A DNA stretch of 64,000 nt from Cotesia glomerata (GCF_020080835.1 NC_058165.1:3137771-3201770), one strand, 5' to 3'; positions 1-12,133 are shown, numbered from the stretch's first letter. Notes: generated by a model not told the origin, from the sequence alone. Numbers and translations: made by a program.

Positions 1-161
1 GAAAATTATTTATGTACATATCAGACCTTATAGAAACATATACAATTTTTTTGTATGTACATTAGAGTTAAATAAAAATAAAAATTATATAAAATCATAT
101 ATAATTAAATATATGGCAAAATATAATTAAATACATAGCCATATATGATTAAATAAAATTA

Positions 162-830
162 AAAATCATACTTAGCAAAAAAGTTTCTGCATCATTACGT
201 CAAAAAAATTTGTGTTCAATATTTAATACTTTTTTTTGGGTTAATTTAAAAGAATTTACATAAAAAAGTATTAAATTTTCTCATAAAAGTATCAAATTTT
301 TAAAATAAAAATTTTTAACACAAAATTATTATACACTAAAAATTTTTTACCGTGTATATGGACGTATTAGATCATATATGGGTAGGTAAAATGTTCTTAT
401 ATTACCTTAGAATATTTATTTTAAAAATTAAACTCTCTTGTAGCGAGAAAATTCTGCGACTATACGCCATCTATCGGATTTTTTAAGAACTAACTTTAAT
501 AAAAAATGATATAAGAACATTTTAAATCATAGAAAATTTTTTTTCAATATTTAATACCGTTTTTTCGTTAATTTAAAATAATTTACATAAAAAGTATTAA
601 ATCTTCTCCTAAAAATATCAAATTTTTAACATAAAAATTTTTAACAAAAAATTTTAGACATACTAGATCATATATGGGCATGTAAAATTTTTATTTTAAA
701 AATTAAACTCTCTTGTAGCGAGAAAATTATGCGACTATGCGCCACCTATTGGATTTTTTAAAAAACTAACTTTAATAAAAAATGATATAAGAACATTTTA
801 AGTCATAAAAAATTTTTTTCAATGAGTTTC
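162..830. repeat. Tandem composite of J-like and L-like repeats
   Basis: Two alternating modules occur twice. One is J-like: AT-rich, with a GTGTTCAATATTTAA-type motif and inverted ends, near 180-350 and 529-660. The other carries AGCGAGAAAATT, then GCGACTATGCGCCACCTA, then GAACTAACTTT, near 425-530 and 700-815. The second module recurs at 47605-47712 and resembles the L module elsewhere. The ends are too degraded to define. No coding potential. Confidence 0.6.
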
Positions 831-1889
831 TTTACTTTTAAATTTATATAAAAATTATTTTTGGTTAAAAATATGATTTTATTGAATGTAGATAATATTA
901 TTCAAGTAGATATATTAATTACCGACAATTGATACAGAAACCTCGATTCAAGAATTCGAAAGCAAGAACAGAATAATTTTCTTAATGCAAAAATTCTTTA
1001 ATCATGTGTTTTTAATTAAAAAAAAAAAAATATTAAAAAATATATTGTAAGATTATAAGTATAATAATATATAAAAAAAATCCATATGTGACTAACAATT
1101 GGATTTATTACGAAATGTAGGTCAAATACTGAGAGACCGATAGCGACTGATAAAACGTACGACGACCTACATCAATGTGCTGTTGTACTGTCGTCAGGTA
1201 TTCGCTCTCATAATTCTAACAGTTTAACTTGAAGTTGTTAACTCGAGAACATTGTCGAGATTGTGTGTGCAAAAGTACACACACACATATTGTGAATCTA
1301 AATGTCGTTGTTGGTGTGAGTAAGTAACTAAGTGGATTGTAGATAGTTGTATAAGGTTCGATGTGTGTGTGTTGTAGATGAAAGATACACACGCGAAAAT
1401 AGCCAAGTTATGTAACGACAGTTTTACTTTTCCCGCGAGAAGCTACGATATAATGCTGAATATAATAGCGAGGGCGGTGTTATTGGACGAGATGATAATT
1501 TATGATAAGACACAGACGGTGTTGAAATATATATATATTATTTATTTGTAAGAGTTACCGTTTTTTATGTATTAGTTAGATCATTGTTACAACATATGTT
1601 TACTTTGGAGGATTAAGAGGTCCAATTACTGCAGATGACTAACTTTTATTTTGGTAATTTACGCGGATTCTGCTATTTTAAAATCGTATTTTTTGAAGAT
1701 TTTAAATTAAGAGTTTCTTTACTAGATATGTTGAGAGAAAAAATTTATTTTGAAATAAATGAGCAATGTTATTATAATGAGGAGTTGTAAAAAATCTTCG
1801 CTTGAGAAATTAAAATATTTCTCTCAGTAACTTTTTTGTTGAAAAAAGTTTATTTCTTTTGGAAAAAGACAATTTTAGATGGAAAGCTT
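831..1889. other. Unique AT-rich stretch, no gene seen
   Basis: No long open frame with coding character and no match to the repeat families of the window. The part at 1120-1500 is less AT-rich and contains CA/TG runs. If the EcR assignment is right this is EcR intron sequence. Confidence 0.5.
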
Positions 1890-2649
1890 ACAAATTTTTA
1901 TTCAAAATTCTTTTTTGTCAGATTTAGATAAATTTTATTGGCATTTTTGATGATTTAAGCTCATTTCGATGTTACACTCATCGAGATCTTTCATTTGAGT
2001 ACCCACATCAATTTTTTTATATATTTTATATATTCGATATATATGATATATATCAAATATATAAAATATATGAAAAATTCATGTGGGTACTCAAATGAAA
2101 GGTCTCGAGGAGTGTAATTTCGAGATGAGCTTATATCTTGAAAAATATCATTAGTTGACAAGATACAATGTCATTCCTTAATAATTGATATTTTTAAGGA
2201 TATAAGCTCATAACTACGTTACACTCGTCGAGACCTTTCATTTGAGTACCCACATGCATTTTTTTTATATATTTCATATATTTGATATATATGATATTTG
2301 TGAAATATAGAAAATATATGAATAATTGATGTGGGTACTCAAATGAAAGGTATCGATGAGTGTAACATCGGAATGAGCTTAAATCTCAAAGAATATCATT
2401 AGTTGAAAAAATACATCATTTCTTAATTATTGACATTTTCAAAGATGCACTGATAAAAGAATTTCTTAGCATTTAAGAAGATTTCTTTGTATTTAAGAAA
2501 TAATTTCTTAAACATTATTTCTTAGCATTTAAAAAATATTTCTTAGCATTTAAGAAATATTTCTTTGTATTTAAGAAATATTTCCTAAATACTAAGAAAT
2601 ATTTTTTAAATACTAAGAAATTATTAAAGGTGTTTTCACGACCGAATTG

Positions 2650-2665
2650 TATATATATATATATA

Positions 2666-2728
<63 letters not shown>
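2650..2728. repeat. (TA)n microsatellite
   Basis: Nearly pure TA dinucleotides inside element B2, with one short GCATAT interruption near 2665. Open frames here encode only repeated Tyr-Ile and are artefacts. Confidence 0.95.
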
Positions 2729-2734
<6 letters not shown>

Positions 2735-2891
2735 TAATGAAGTGTTTTCATGCCAGTCAAATAACTAGTAGATGTTGTTGTCAAGATGGATACTCTTTCT
2801 GTAGCAGCTTCGATGGAAATCCATCAAACTTGAATACTAGTAAAGTAGCTGAGTATCCAGTGCCACTACTGAAATATTTTGAATGAAGTTA

Positions 2892-2953
2892 TGCCAAGCC
2901 AGGAATCGAACCTGGATCTCCCTGATTCCTGATCCCCGATTCCTGGCTTGGCA
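2892..2953 (-). other. tRNA-like hairpin with a Pol III B-box match
   Basis: A perfect 17-bp inverted repeat, TGCCAAGCCAGGAATCG, bounds the segment. On the minus strand the 3' part reads as a tRNA T-arm (stem CCAGG, loop TTCGATT, stem CCTGG) followed by an acceptor strand that pairs fully with the 5' end. GGTTCGATTCC, matching the B box, lies at 2902-2912. At 62 nt it is short, and no normal D or anticodon arm is visible. It is more likely a tRNA-derived relic or chance foldback than a working tRNA. Confidence 0.45.
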
Positions 2954-4092
2954 ACCAACCCCATTTATTTTTTCGAAAGTCTATCTTTACTCTCATTCAA
3001 AATAATTTCTTTCATTTCTTTCAATTAATTAACATTTTTAGTACTCGAATGGATACTACAAGCTTACAGCTTTACTAGTATTCAAGTTTGATGGATTTCC
3101 ATCGAACTTATGTACAGAGAGGATATCTCTCAACCAATAAGAGAAGATGGAAGTATCCATCTCTTGACTTGAACAACATCTACTAGTTATTTGACCTAGA
3201 CGGCATGAAAAAACACTCACTAAGAAATTATGTTTAAGAAATGATTTCTTAAGTACAAAAAAATCTTTTTTAATACTAAGAAATCCTTCTATCACTGTGT
3301 AAGCTCTTAACTACGTTACACTCGTCGAGACCTTTCATTTGAGTACTCACTTGCATTTTTTTATATGAGCTTATATCTTAAAAAATATCATTAGTTGACA
3401 AAATACACTGAAATTTCTTAATTATTGACATTTTTAAAGATATAAGCTCATCCTGATGTTAAACTCATCGAGACCTTTCATTTGAGTACCCACATCAATT
3501 TTTCATATATTTTATATATATGATATTTGTGAAATATATAAAATATATGAATAATTGATGTGGGTACTTAAATGAAAGGTCTCAATGAGTGTAACATCAG
3601 AATGAGCTTATATCTTAAAAAATATCATGAGTTGAGAAGATACAATATAATTTCTTAATTATTGACATTTTTAAAGATATAAGCTCATTTTGATGTTACA
3701 CTCGTCGAGACCTTTCATTTGAATACCCACATACATTTTTTATGTATTTTATATATTTGATATATATATATATAATATTTATGGAATATATAAAATATAT
3801 GAAAAATTCATGTAGGTACTCAAATGAAAGGTCTCGATGAGTGTTACATCGGAATGAGCTCAAATGTTACAAAATATCATTAGTTCACAAGATACAACGT
3901 CATTTCTCAATTATTGGCATTTTTTATGATATAAGCTTCCTATCTCGATATAATATTCATCGAAACCTTTCATTCGAGTATCCACATGAATTTTTTATAT
4001 ACTTCACATATTTGATACATATGATATTTATGGAATATGTAAAATATATGAAAAATTGATGTGGGTACTTAAATGAAAGATCTCGAATAAAT

Positions 4093-4742
4093 AAATAAGC
4101 AAATTTTATCTAGCGCAGAATTAAAATCTATTCATGACTATCTGAAAATTTACGTAATAAATTAATCTAAAAAATTAAAATATATCATTAAAATTTAGAA
4201 AAATTTAGAAAGTTCAAAAGTTGTATAGTTTTATAGATTTATCTTTGTAAGCAATAAAATTTTTTACACAACTGGAAAGTCCTTGACTATAACCTGGAAC
4301 CGGAAATTGCTAGTCTTATGTTTCCGGTGCGCTGGAGGTTAAGTTTACTGAAATTTCAGAGCCGTGAAATTTTTATGTAACACTTGAAAACATTTCAAAT
4401 AAATTATCTTTTTTAGCCAACACTCCAAGCTACCGTAACGTTCAAAGATTTCAACAAAAGTTGAATTTAATTATATGTGACCATCTTAAATTATTTTTAA
4501 ATGGAATTGAATCATTTTACTAATCGTATTACATTACATTTTTGCATAATATCTTTTACGATATAATTTTTTAACTGCAAACATTAATACAGACTAAATT
4601 AATACAGAGCTAAATTTCGTTTAGCTCATCCATTTTTAGCTGATTGATTTTAGGTAAGATTTTTTTTTTTTTTTTTAAAAAAACTTTAAACTTGTTTATC
4701 TAAGAATTATTATTTTTGTCACATTTTATTCGGCATTATTAA
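4093..4742. other. Unique AT-rich stretch with a short dispersed repeat
   Basis: No gene seen. The segment 4630-4705 (GCTGATTGATTTTAGGTAAG, a poly-T tract, then AACTTTAAACTTGTTTATC) recurs at 40150-40225; it is called S in this annotation. Confidence 0.5.
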
Positions 4743-5752
4743 GGAGGTTCGAGCGAATGTAATGTAAAAAATAATTTCCAACTTTGCGCTTTGAAATTAA
4801 GTATACGTATAAATAAATACGTAATTTATCTAATACCAAAATTTAAAAAAGATTCACCGTTTAGTTACTTAGATATTAAATTTTAAAAATCACATATTTT
4901 ATCTCCTTATACACGGGCTCTTATGGCGGACAAACGTTTTGTCGAGACTTTAATTATTTTTTTCAATATTAACCTCCCAACTTTAACGGATAAAAAACTA
5001 TACACAAGAAACTTGGATTATTGCAAAATTTAAAAACAATTTAATAATAATACATTACCGATATAATTTTTGAAATATTTAAAGTCAAATTTTATGTTTG
5101 TAACTGGTTTATCGTCAGCCATATATTCGAATAAAGATTTGACAACATCGCGTCAACAGCTAAGAAAAAACAAAAGGATAGAAATATAGTTACAGAGAGA
5201 GAAATGTTTGACTCACACACTCATCCACGTCTCAGCAATGGGTATAATCAAGCGCACTATTTCCAAATCTGTTTATTTATTCCGGCAAGTAATAAATACC
5301 AAAGTCATTTTATTACTTTACACTGATAGAAGGATTTCTTAGTGTTTTAAAAGGATTTCTTAGTGTTTAAAAAGATTTCTTTGTATTTAAGAAATCATTT
5401 TTTAAACATCATTTCTTAGTATTTAAAAAATATTTCTTAGTATTTAAAAAATATTTCTTAAATACTAAGAAATATTTCTTAAATACAAAGAAATATTTCT
5501 TAAATACTAAGAAATATTTTTTAAATGTTAAGAAACGATGTTTAAGAAATGATTTCTTAAATACAAAGAAATCTTCTTAAATGCTAAGAAATCCTTCTAT
5601 CAGTGTACTTTATTAAATAAGTAAAAATTATCAATTATTAAATTGTTTAAATTATTTTAAATTAAAATAAAGAATTTTGACGAATATTGGGAAGACTAAA
5701 ATTAAAAAAAAATTTAACTTTATTTTGACTCATTAGTTACGCTCGAACTTCC
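4743..5752. mobile_element. E1: TTAA-flanked element with GGAGGTTCGAGCG ends
   Basis: The termini are GGAGGTTCGAGCG and CGCTCGAACTTCC, flanked on both sides by TTAA (4739-4742 and 5753-5756). The interior is non-coding. It is about 735 bp without its nested B1 element. A second copy lies at 16218-16941 and is collinear over nearly its whole length. A TTAA target is typical of piggyBac-type elements, but no transposase is present and the termini alone do not settle the superfamily. Confidence 0.8.
5331..5605. mobile_element. B1: 275-bp MITE of the B family, with a proven TA target
   Basis: Starts CACTGATAGAAGGATTTC and ends with its inverse ...CCTTCTATCAGTG. The body is repeated AAGAAATATTTCTTA palindromes. 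TA flanks both sides (5329-5330 and 5606-5607). The related copy E2 has the uninterrupted target ATTACTTTACTTTATT with one TA at 16795-16796. This defines both ends and a 2-bp duplication. Confidence 0.92.
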
Positions 5753-5756
5753 TTAA

Positions 5757-6537
5757 GCAAAGATTAAAAAATCTTCCATGAATGAGTAATTTTTTCAGTG
5801 TGTTCTTAGAAACATAGAACTGGAACACAGCAAGAACTTTCTCATAGATGTCGCTGGAAGTTAAAGTCTTTTAGGCGGGATATTTTAAAATCTACTTTAA
5901 AAAATTCCTTTTATAAAACGTCAGTTGTTATTCAGAGTAATCATTGAGTAAATAAATAAAATCTATATCGCAGTTTTAAATACAATTGAATAAATATACG
6001 ACTAGTAATATAGACTTGACCTGAAAAGGAGTAATAAATTTTTTATTCTAATTTAAATAATTAAATTCCGTATGAAAAAGTCTGTCTACTACGTAATTCC
6101 TCAGAGACCAAAGATAAATTCAGTAATTTAGAATAACAGGTCTTAATTTTAAAAAATTCAAATGTCATAATTTATAATTGAATTAAAAAAGGAAAAAAAG
6201 AATTGTAATAGCAAAGATGTCGCTGGTGTCTGAGTCTGGGTAATATACCAATTGACGTTAAAATGTTGTGTAGCCTTGAGTGTTCATGTTCACTAAAGCA
6301 TGCAGTCTATTTCATGCGCACTCGACCCTGCTAGGCCTTTGCTCTTCATGACAACTGTCATCACCAGTTGTACGTCTCACATTTCATTTTACTCGTTCCA
6401 TTAACATTAATACTAACTTATTTCATTGTAATAAATACTCGGTTACTCTCAATTGTTATTATTATACTATTTATGTTATGTTATTAACTTGGAATCAAAA
6501 TCGACGCATAAATATCTTCACGAATTAATCATAATTA
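5757..6537. other. Unique stretch, no gene seen
   Basis: No repeats shared with the rest of the window and no coding-like frame. 6230-6400 is less AT-rich than its surroundings. Presumed EcR intron. Confidence 0.45.
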
Positions 6538-7228
6538 CACAGAAAGAAAAATTGATTGACTGGAGTACAAAATTCTTGGCTCAAGAAAATTTGTCGGGTG
6601 CCTGAAGGAAGACCGAAGTTGTGTTGGCCGAAGTAAAAATTTTTCTTGAAATTCTATTCTTGGTGGAAGTCATTTTTTCTTAATTCAGATCATAAATACT
6701 TGATACAATACATTTTTATATTTGATCAAGATTTTTAGATACTTTAGAGAAGCAGCGCCACCTACTTTACAGCTGAGAAAAAAATTTTCTCACCTTGAGA
6801 AAATTTTTCTTGAGAATATTTGATACCTATTTTATATTATTTTAGCGTGCAATTATACATATTGAATGAAAAAAAATGATGAAATATTATTTGATCTTCC
6901 CATTTGACATGTTAATCAACAAAAAAAATAATGGAAATTTACTTCTATCTTTATATTTAATTTTTTGGAGCAAGAGAGAAATTTTCTCAAGACAAGAAAA
7001 TTAACTTCTATCAAGAACTAAATTTTTTGGAGCTCGAGGCTGAATTTTCTCAAAACAACAAGATTTTCTTGTCTTAAATAAATTTTCTTGGATCAAGATA
7101 CGTATTTCTTAAAGCAAGAGAATTAATTTTGTTAGAATAAATGAAATTTCTTGTCGAATAAATTTTTTTTTGCTCGAGAAAATAATTAGGAAGAAAAAAA
7201 TTTTCTTGGCTCAACTGAACCTTTTCGG
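6538..7228 (+). mobile_element. G1: 690-bp non-autonomous element
   Basis: Begins CACAGAAAGAAAAATTGATT and ends ...CTCAACTGAACCTTTTCGG, with TA on both sides (6536-6537 and 7229-7230). The interior is rich in alternating TTCTTGAGCCAAGAAAA palindromic motifs and contains GCGCCACCTAC. Copies lie at 26501-27196 (same strand) and 62101-62798 (opposite strand). No protein is encoded. Confidence 0.8.
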
Positions 7229-7344
7229 TAAATTTTGTAGAAATCTATCTATTGCACTGTCTCTTGTGTCGGAATTCACACGGAATTTTGTCATTTTATC
7301 TCTTATGTAGTCGAGTAAGGCTCAAAATTAGCATTGGTTCAAAA

Positions 7345-8105
7345 TTATATATATTTATGTATGTAATATAACGCGGCTTGTGGACACGATAGCGTCTACA
7401 ATTCTCAACGGATTTAGATGAAACTCGGTACACATATTCTTTGGGTAATTACCTTGAACGAGTTCGAAGATGAGCAAAATCGATTAATTAGTTTAGAAAT
7501 GGCGGCCATTTAAAATTTTAAAAATAGTGAAAATCACGTTTTTGGTCACTTCATTGATGTATAACTTTTGATTAAACAAAGATAGCTAATTATTGAAAAA
7601 TTTATGTAATAGCTCATGAAATTACCTTTAATTTGACGTAAATAACATTGACATTTTGACCATTTTTAGTTATTTTATCGAATTTGAGTGTAATTGAACC
7701 ATTTTCAGGCAATGTGTAGTACAACCGAATTATAAATGTTATTCTATCGAGAATTCTTAACAGATCCTAATGAAATTTAGTATATAGATTCCTTGGACAA
7801 TTCGCCTGCATGAGCCCTAAAATGAGCGAAATTAGTCAATAAATTTAAAAATGGTAGCTCTTCAAAATTATCAAAAGTGAAAATCACGTTTTCGATGATT
7901 TCATTGATGTATAACTTTCGATTGAAAAAAGATTGCTAATTTTTGAAAAATTCATGTGAAAACTCATGAAATCATCTTCAATTTGACGTTTATAACATTG
8001 ACATTTTTAGTTATTTTTTCAAAGTTAAGATTGCAATTGCACCATTTTTAGGCAATATGTAGTACAACCGACTTATATACGTTATTCTATTAAGAATTTC
8101 ATTCA
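7345..8105. repeat. Two tandem copies of a roughly 345-bp unit
   Basis: Both copies contain, in order, GGCAATGTGTAGTACAACCG or an equivalent start, TTATTCTAT..GAGAATTC, GTGAAAATCACGTTTT, TTCATTGATGTATAACTTT, and TTTGACGT..ATAACATTGACAT. The second copy has clearly diverged. 40235-40420 has similar texture but no clear match. Source element not recognised. Confidence 0.7.
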
Positions 8106-9109
8106 GTGAAATCTACCTTCCATTTCGGGTGTGGCCGAATGGCGTTTTTTTTTCTGTGCAATTTTTGTCAGAATTTTGATTCCAAATATTAATATCTTTG
8201 TTTTCCAAAAAAACTAAATTTATTTTCTCCGTTTTTATTATTTTGTTTTATAAATTTACAATTAAATATCTCAAAACAAGAGTGAAATTTCATCTAATAT
8301 TTTTCTTTAACCAAGTAGATTTTTTTTTACCGCATATATAATGCGCTATGCACATTATTCATCCTCGGACGATGATGCGACAAAGAGAATAGCTGGATGA
8401 GCTGAAATAGCTTTGACTTTTATAACGGATGTGACGTCAGATCAACCAGTTAATTATCCCGTTTTGTTATTTCTCTCTCTATCTCTGTCAGATTCTCCAC
8501 TTGCAACAGTGCAACAGAGCAATACTGCAACAGTGCATACAACAGTTAGTAGTGTCGTCTAAATCTTACTTTTCTTTGATCTACAGTTCCCACTCATTTC
8601 CGCCGTATCAATCGTTTGCACTACTGCCACACTGCACTTTTATCTCAACTCTCCTCATTATATGTTTACTGTCATTATCATCATTATTATCATTTTCTCG
8701 TTTTTATTCACGCTTGAAAATTTTCTCACATCATACTTCTCTCACTTTATTATCACCGTCATTATTATTATTATTATTATCATCATCATACGATTCCGTA
8801 AACTTATTTATATTTTTAAACTCATTTTTTTCGCTAATAATAACTTTTAAATCGCGTGTATTGTTCAGCGATTCGATGCGGGTGAAAAGATATATACAAC
8901 TGAGCAAATAAAAGTACCCACATTTCGTTTTAAAATCCGACCCACATACGAGTTTAAAATTCATTATGTCCTAGACCTAGCCCGTATGAACATGACCTTA
9001 ACTATTTTTTTTTCTTTTCATATTCTCGATAAAAACTAATTCGTGACTGTTTTTTAATCTATTTTATACAATTATATATTTTAGAAGGAATTTTTAAGCC
9101 TTTTTTTTT
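8106..9109. other. Unique stretch containing a palindromic TGACGTCA
   Basis: No protein gene supported. 8330-8650 is less AT-rich and pyrimidine-rich, and contains the CRE/ATF-type octamer TGACGTCA near 8432. 8660-8800 is low-complexity ATT/ATC sequence. A role as a promoter or enhancer is possible but not shown. Confidence 0.35.
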
Positions 9110-9305
9110 TCTATTACATAAATTCTATAAAATTCTATAAATTTTTACTTATAAGTAACAAAACTCATTGTAAATAGTTCTTTTACAATGAATTATCAAT
9201 AAAAAAAAAGTTCAGCTTATATATACCCTGGAAAGATATTTCTAGTAGCGAGAAAGCGTAGCCACCTAGCGGTGAAACCAAGAACTAGTAATAAAAAAAA
9301 TTCCA
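9110..9305. repeat. L1: left half of a repeat copy split by the EnSpm-like transposon
   Basis: Matches 18440-18631 (AACAAAACTCATTGTAAATA-type start, then TAGCGAGAAAGCGTAGCCAC, CTAGCGGTGAAACCAAGAAC, and ending in ATTCCA). The sequence resumes at 15257 with CACGCTTATATAT and continues into element A1, exactly as the intact copy continues into A2. Confidence 0.85.
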
Positions 9306-9326
9306 CACTGAAAAAAAAGTTTTTTT
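9306..9326 (+). repeat. Left terminal inverted repeat of the EnSpm-like element
   Basis: CACTG, eight A, G, seven T. It pairs perfectly with 15236-15256; the similarity stops at the next base. Confidence 0.95.
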
Positions 9327-9652
9327 ATACCAGGAATACTGAGTTTTTTTTAGTCGAGTTTTCTTGTACGAAGTAAAAGTCAAGTTAAATATTTTAGATT
9401 TAAGAAAACTGGTATTTTAAATCTGAGAATACCAAGTTTTTTAACAGGACTAAAACTAAATTCTATGTTACCATAGCAACCGTGACGGTGGCGCCACTAT
9501 TTTGTCATTTCCCTCCAATCTACAGTGTACGCGTGTTTTTTGTTTACCTCGTGTCTGAGTCTATTTATCTCAATATTTATTTATGTTAATTAAATAATTT
9601 ATAAATATAAGTATTAATCATTATTATTACTGCCCCTTACTCCATTACTTAC

Positions 9653-12133
9653 ATGGATTCTTGGGTACAAGAGAAGTTGTCAGAGTGGAATTTATCATCT
9701 CTCCAACAAATCTTTGAAGGTAATTATTTTCTAAATATTGTTTAATTAATCGTTCAATTAATTATTGATTGTATAGTTATAATAATTATTTAATTTTTTT
9801 ACAATAGCAAATCCATGATTTTATTTATAACTATCATAATTATAAATATTAAATTTATTATTTTTCATACTTATTGTGTATCGTTTAACCTCTTTTTCTC
9901 ATTTTTTAATAATATTATAATTCTGTGTGAAATTAGGCGGTTGATAAAAAATTTATAATTATTGACATTTAGGTGAAAAAATAAGGATAGTTTTTTTTCT
10001 ATTGTAGATGAAGAAGTGGATGAAATTGCATTTAAAAATCTCAACGAAGAAATAATTCAAAAACTAATTAAAAAAACAGGTCCTCAGATTAAATTTTTAA
10101 CTAGATGGAAGAGAGAATTTGGAGTAATAATAGAACCTGTAGGATTATTTATTAATTTTTTTTTATAACAATTATTTGCGTGTTTTAAACGGAATCACAA
10201 ATTTTCTTTCTTTTTATTTATTCTGTAGGTTGTGGTTGAGAATGTTGATAGACGTCAAAGCACTTCAGAAGTTGACATTGCTAATTTTGATTTGACAGGT
10301 ACTCACTCGTTTTATCGACTTTTCATAATTTAGTTAATTATAAAAAGCTACTTGTTTCATTACTTTTTAATTATGCATTGTTTTTTAATTCTCGTGTATT
10401 TTTCTTTCCTTTTTTTTTTTTTTTACTATTCTAGTTGACGATGACTCAAGCTTTCCATTATCTCTTGAAATTGAGAAATCTTTCGCCATCGAATCTCAAA
10501 ATTTTGATTTTAGTAAAATCGACAATGCAGATCTGAGTGTTGATCTTAGGAATCCCATCACAGATCTTGTTTCTGTGTTGAGAACTTCGGCGACTGGATT
10601 ATCAATTCTAAGTCATTATAAATCGCATAGAAATTTACCGGAAGATTTTAGAAACGACTTGGTAGATTTTATAATTAGCATTGAAATATGTACATCTCCT
10701 GAATTAGTGTAAGATTTATTGTTTTTCAGCAATTTTAATTTAATTTTTTTTTTTTGTTTAGAAATCCCTCTTTATTTTATTGCAAATTTCATTTTTTTTT
10801 TCACAGACTTGAGTCGTTAATTTGTTCTTTTATTTAATATTTGTTTTAATAACACATTTAATTATTTACAGGATATCTCCAGCTCGTTTTGTGGAACTAA
10901 GCCAATTGATCGTCGATCTTTTTCCTACGGAAGTTAAGGAAACTTATTACATTCCCTATAGTTACGACAAAGCTACTAAATCAAAAATATTGCCAAAGGG
11001 AAAGTTTCACTCTAAATACAATAATGGGTATCGCGCTAATTTGTTGGCTAGTGGAGCTATTGTGAAAAAAACTGCTACGAAACGAAAACGGAATGAAATT
11101 TCTGGGTCTGTGCATTTAGGTTTCACAAGTGACTTAAAGTCAGAGTTAACAGATGAAGAGTATGCAGAGAAAGTCAAGTGGCTGAAGGAAAACATAGACT
11201 CTTGGGCTGAAGTGAAAAAGTTGTGGGCTGATACATCTAAGAAAAGGATTTCACACTTACTCGCTGATACCTCTATGAATCATTACATTGAGTCCTTTAC
11301 AGTCCTCAAACACGTGACCAATGGTCCCCAATTGGTAAGATTTATACAATTGTATTTATTACTACTTTTTTATATATTTTTAATTTATTAATTTTATTAC
11401 TAGATTGATATTGATTTCTTAACCATCCATCCGAAGAAAACCTTGAATTTATCTCTAAATTTCGATTTATTTGCAAAACAACTAGTTTCTTATTCAAGTA
11501 ATAAAAAGAGAAAATCGGAAGTAATACAGCTTCTCTTAAAAAAAATTTCATCATTAAGCCAGAGTGAGGATTTAAATTCTACAGGTAAAAATCTATTAAA
11601 CTCATATTTTATTGTTGATAATAATAATTAATTTTTTGTGTATTATTTATTTAGAGCTTAAAAAAGTTTCTATTTTGAAACTCTTGCCACTTTTACTTCC
11701 TGCACCTGGGCCTTTTCAAAGTATAACTGGTACTTTGTCACCATGGCGACCGAGTAAAGACGAAGTTCAAAAAGGATTTATACTGCACGTTAAAGATGAA
11801 TTAGATTTAAGAGCTGAATTAAAAAATCGTAGAGATAATTTAAAAAACTATGGTTTAACGGAACAACCGATTGTTTCAGTTGTTGGTATGAGTAAAATAG
11901 AATCATATAACGTCCACGTTAACAACATTACTTATCAGCTTGCGTCAGTTCTTGAAGCTGTAGATATTGCTTTCAAAAGTTTTTACGCTTTTCAATTATC
12001 ATACCCAAAAGAATCAGAGTATTCTTGGATGGTTCTTCAACAAAAAATTTATGGCATTAAAGGAGAGAAAGACGGACCAGTATTGCCGTGTATCCGTACT
12101 TTTATAACAGATTTGAATAACTGTAAAGTTTAG
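9653..12133 (+). CDS. SAM-domain accessory protein of the EnSpm-like transposon (7 exons, 554 aa)
   Basis: Exons by GT-AG junctions: 9653-9719, 10008-10138, 10229-10298, 10435-10708, 10872-11334, 11404-11584, 11655-12133. All phases join without a stop, giving 554 codons plus TAG, so the gene looks intact. Residues 1-66 resemble a sterile alpha motif (MDSWVQEKLSEWNLSSLQQI opening, then GPQIKFLTRWKREF). Residues 182-340 resemble the region after the SAM domain in SAMD3-like proteins (RFVELSQLIVDLFP, a GYRANLLASGA segment, basic KRKR at 251-254, and YAEKVKWLKENIDSWAEVKK). The start is the first ATG after the 5' leader, and the SAM domain begins at once. The role in transposition is unknown; DNA binding or oligomerisation of the transposition complex is inference. 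The transposase starts 75 bp downstream on the same strand. Confidence 0.85.

Larger units (their letters stand above)
2448..3299. mobile_element. B2: palindromic non-autonomous element nested in F1
   Basis: Begins CACTGATAAAAGAATTTCTTAG and ends with the inverse, slightly diverged (...AAATCCTTCTATCACTGTG). The ends are made of AAGAAATATTTCTTA-type palindromes. Inside is a second inverted repeat: about 2750-2885 against about 3050-3205, sharing ACTAGTAGATGTTGTTG and GATGGAAATCCATC. In the middle lies the tRNA-like hairpin at 2892-2953. No transposase is encoded. It interrupts the F unit sequence AAAGATATAAGCTC. Confidence 0.75.
1890..4092. repeat. F1: array of hairpin satellite units, interrupted by element B2
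   Basis: Repeated inverted-repeat units. Each left arm runs from ATATAAGCTCAT through a segment containing GAGACCTTTCATTTGAGTAC to CCACATCAATTTTT. Then comes a TA-rich loop and the reverse complement of the arm. Spacers contain GACAAGATACAATGTCATTT-type sequence. About five complete or partial units are visible, near 1955-2140, 2200-2385, 3425-3615, 3675-3865 and 3935-4085. A B-family element sits between 2448 and 3299. The head and tail modules found at F2 and F3 are not clear here. Confidence 0.85.

Noticed and set aside
2515..2886. Tyr-Ile repeat frames on both strands
   Set aside because: Products of the (TA)n tract inside element B2.
1890..4092. CRISPR-like regularly spaced repeats
   Set aside because: Units are about 240 bp, palindromic and in an insect genome; spacers are alike rather than unique.
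8501..8964. 136-codon and shorter frames on both strands
   Set aside because: Low-complexity Ser/Leu/Ile or Asn/Asp runs from pyrimidine-rich and ATT/ATC sequence; three frames overlap here, none with a domain.
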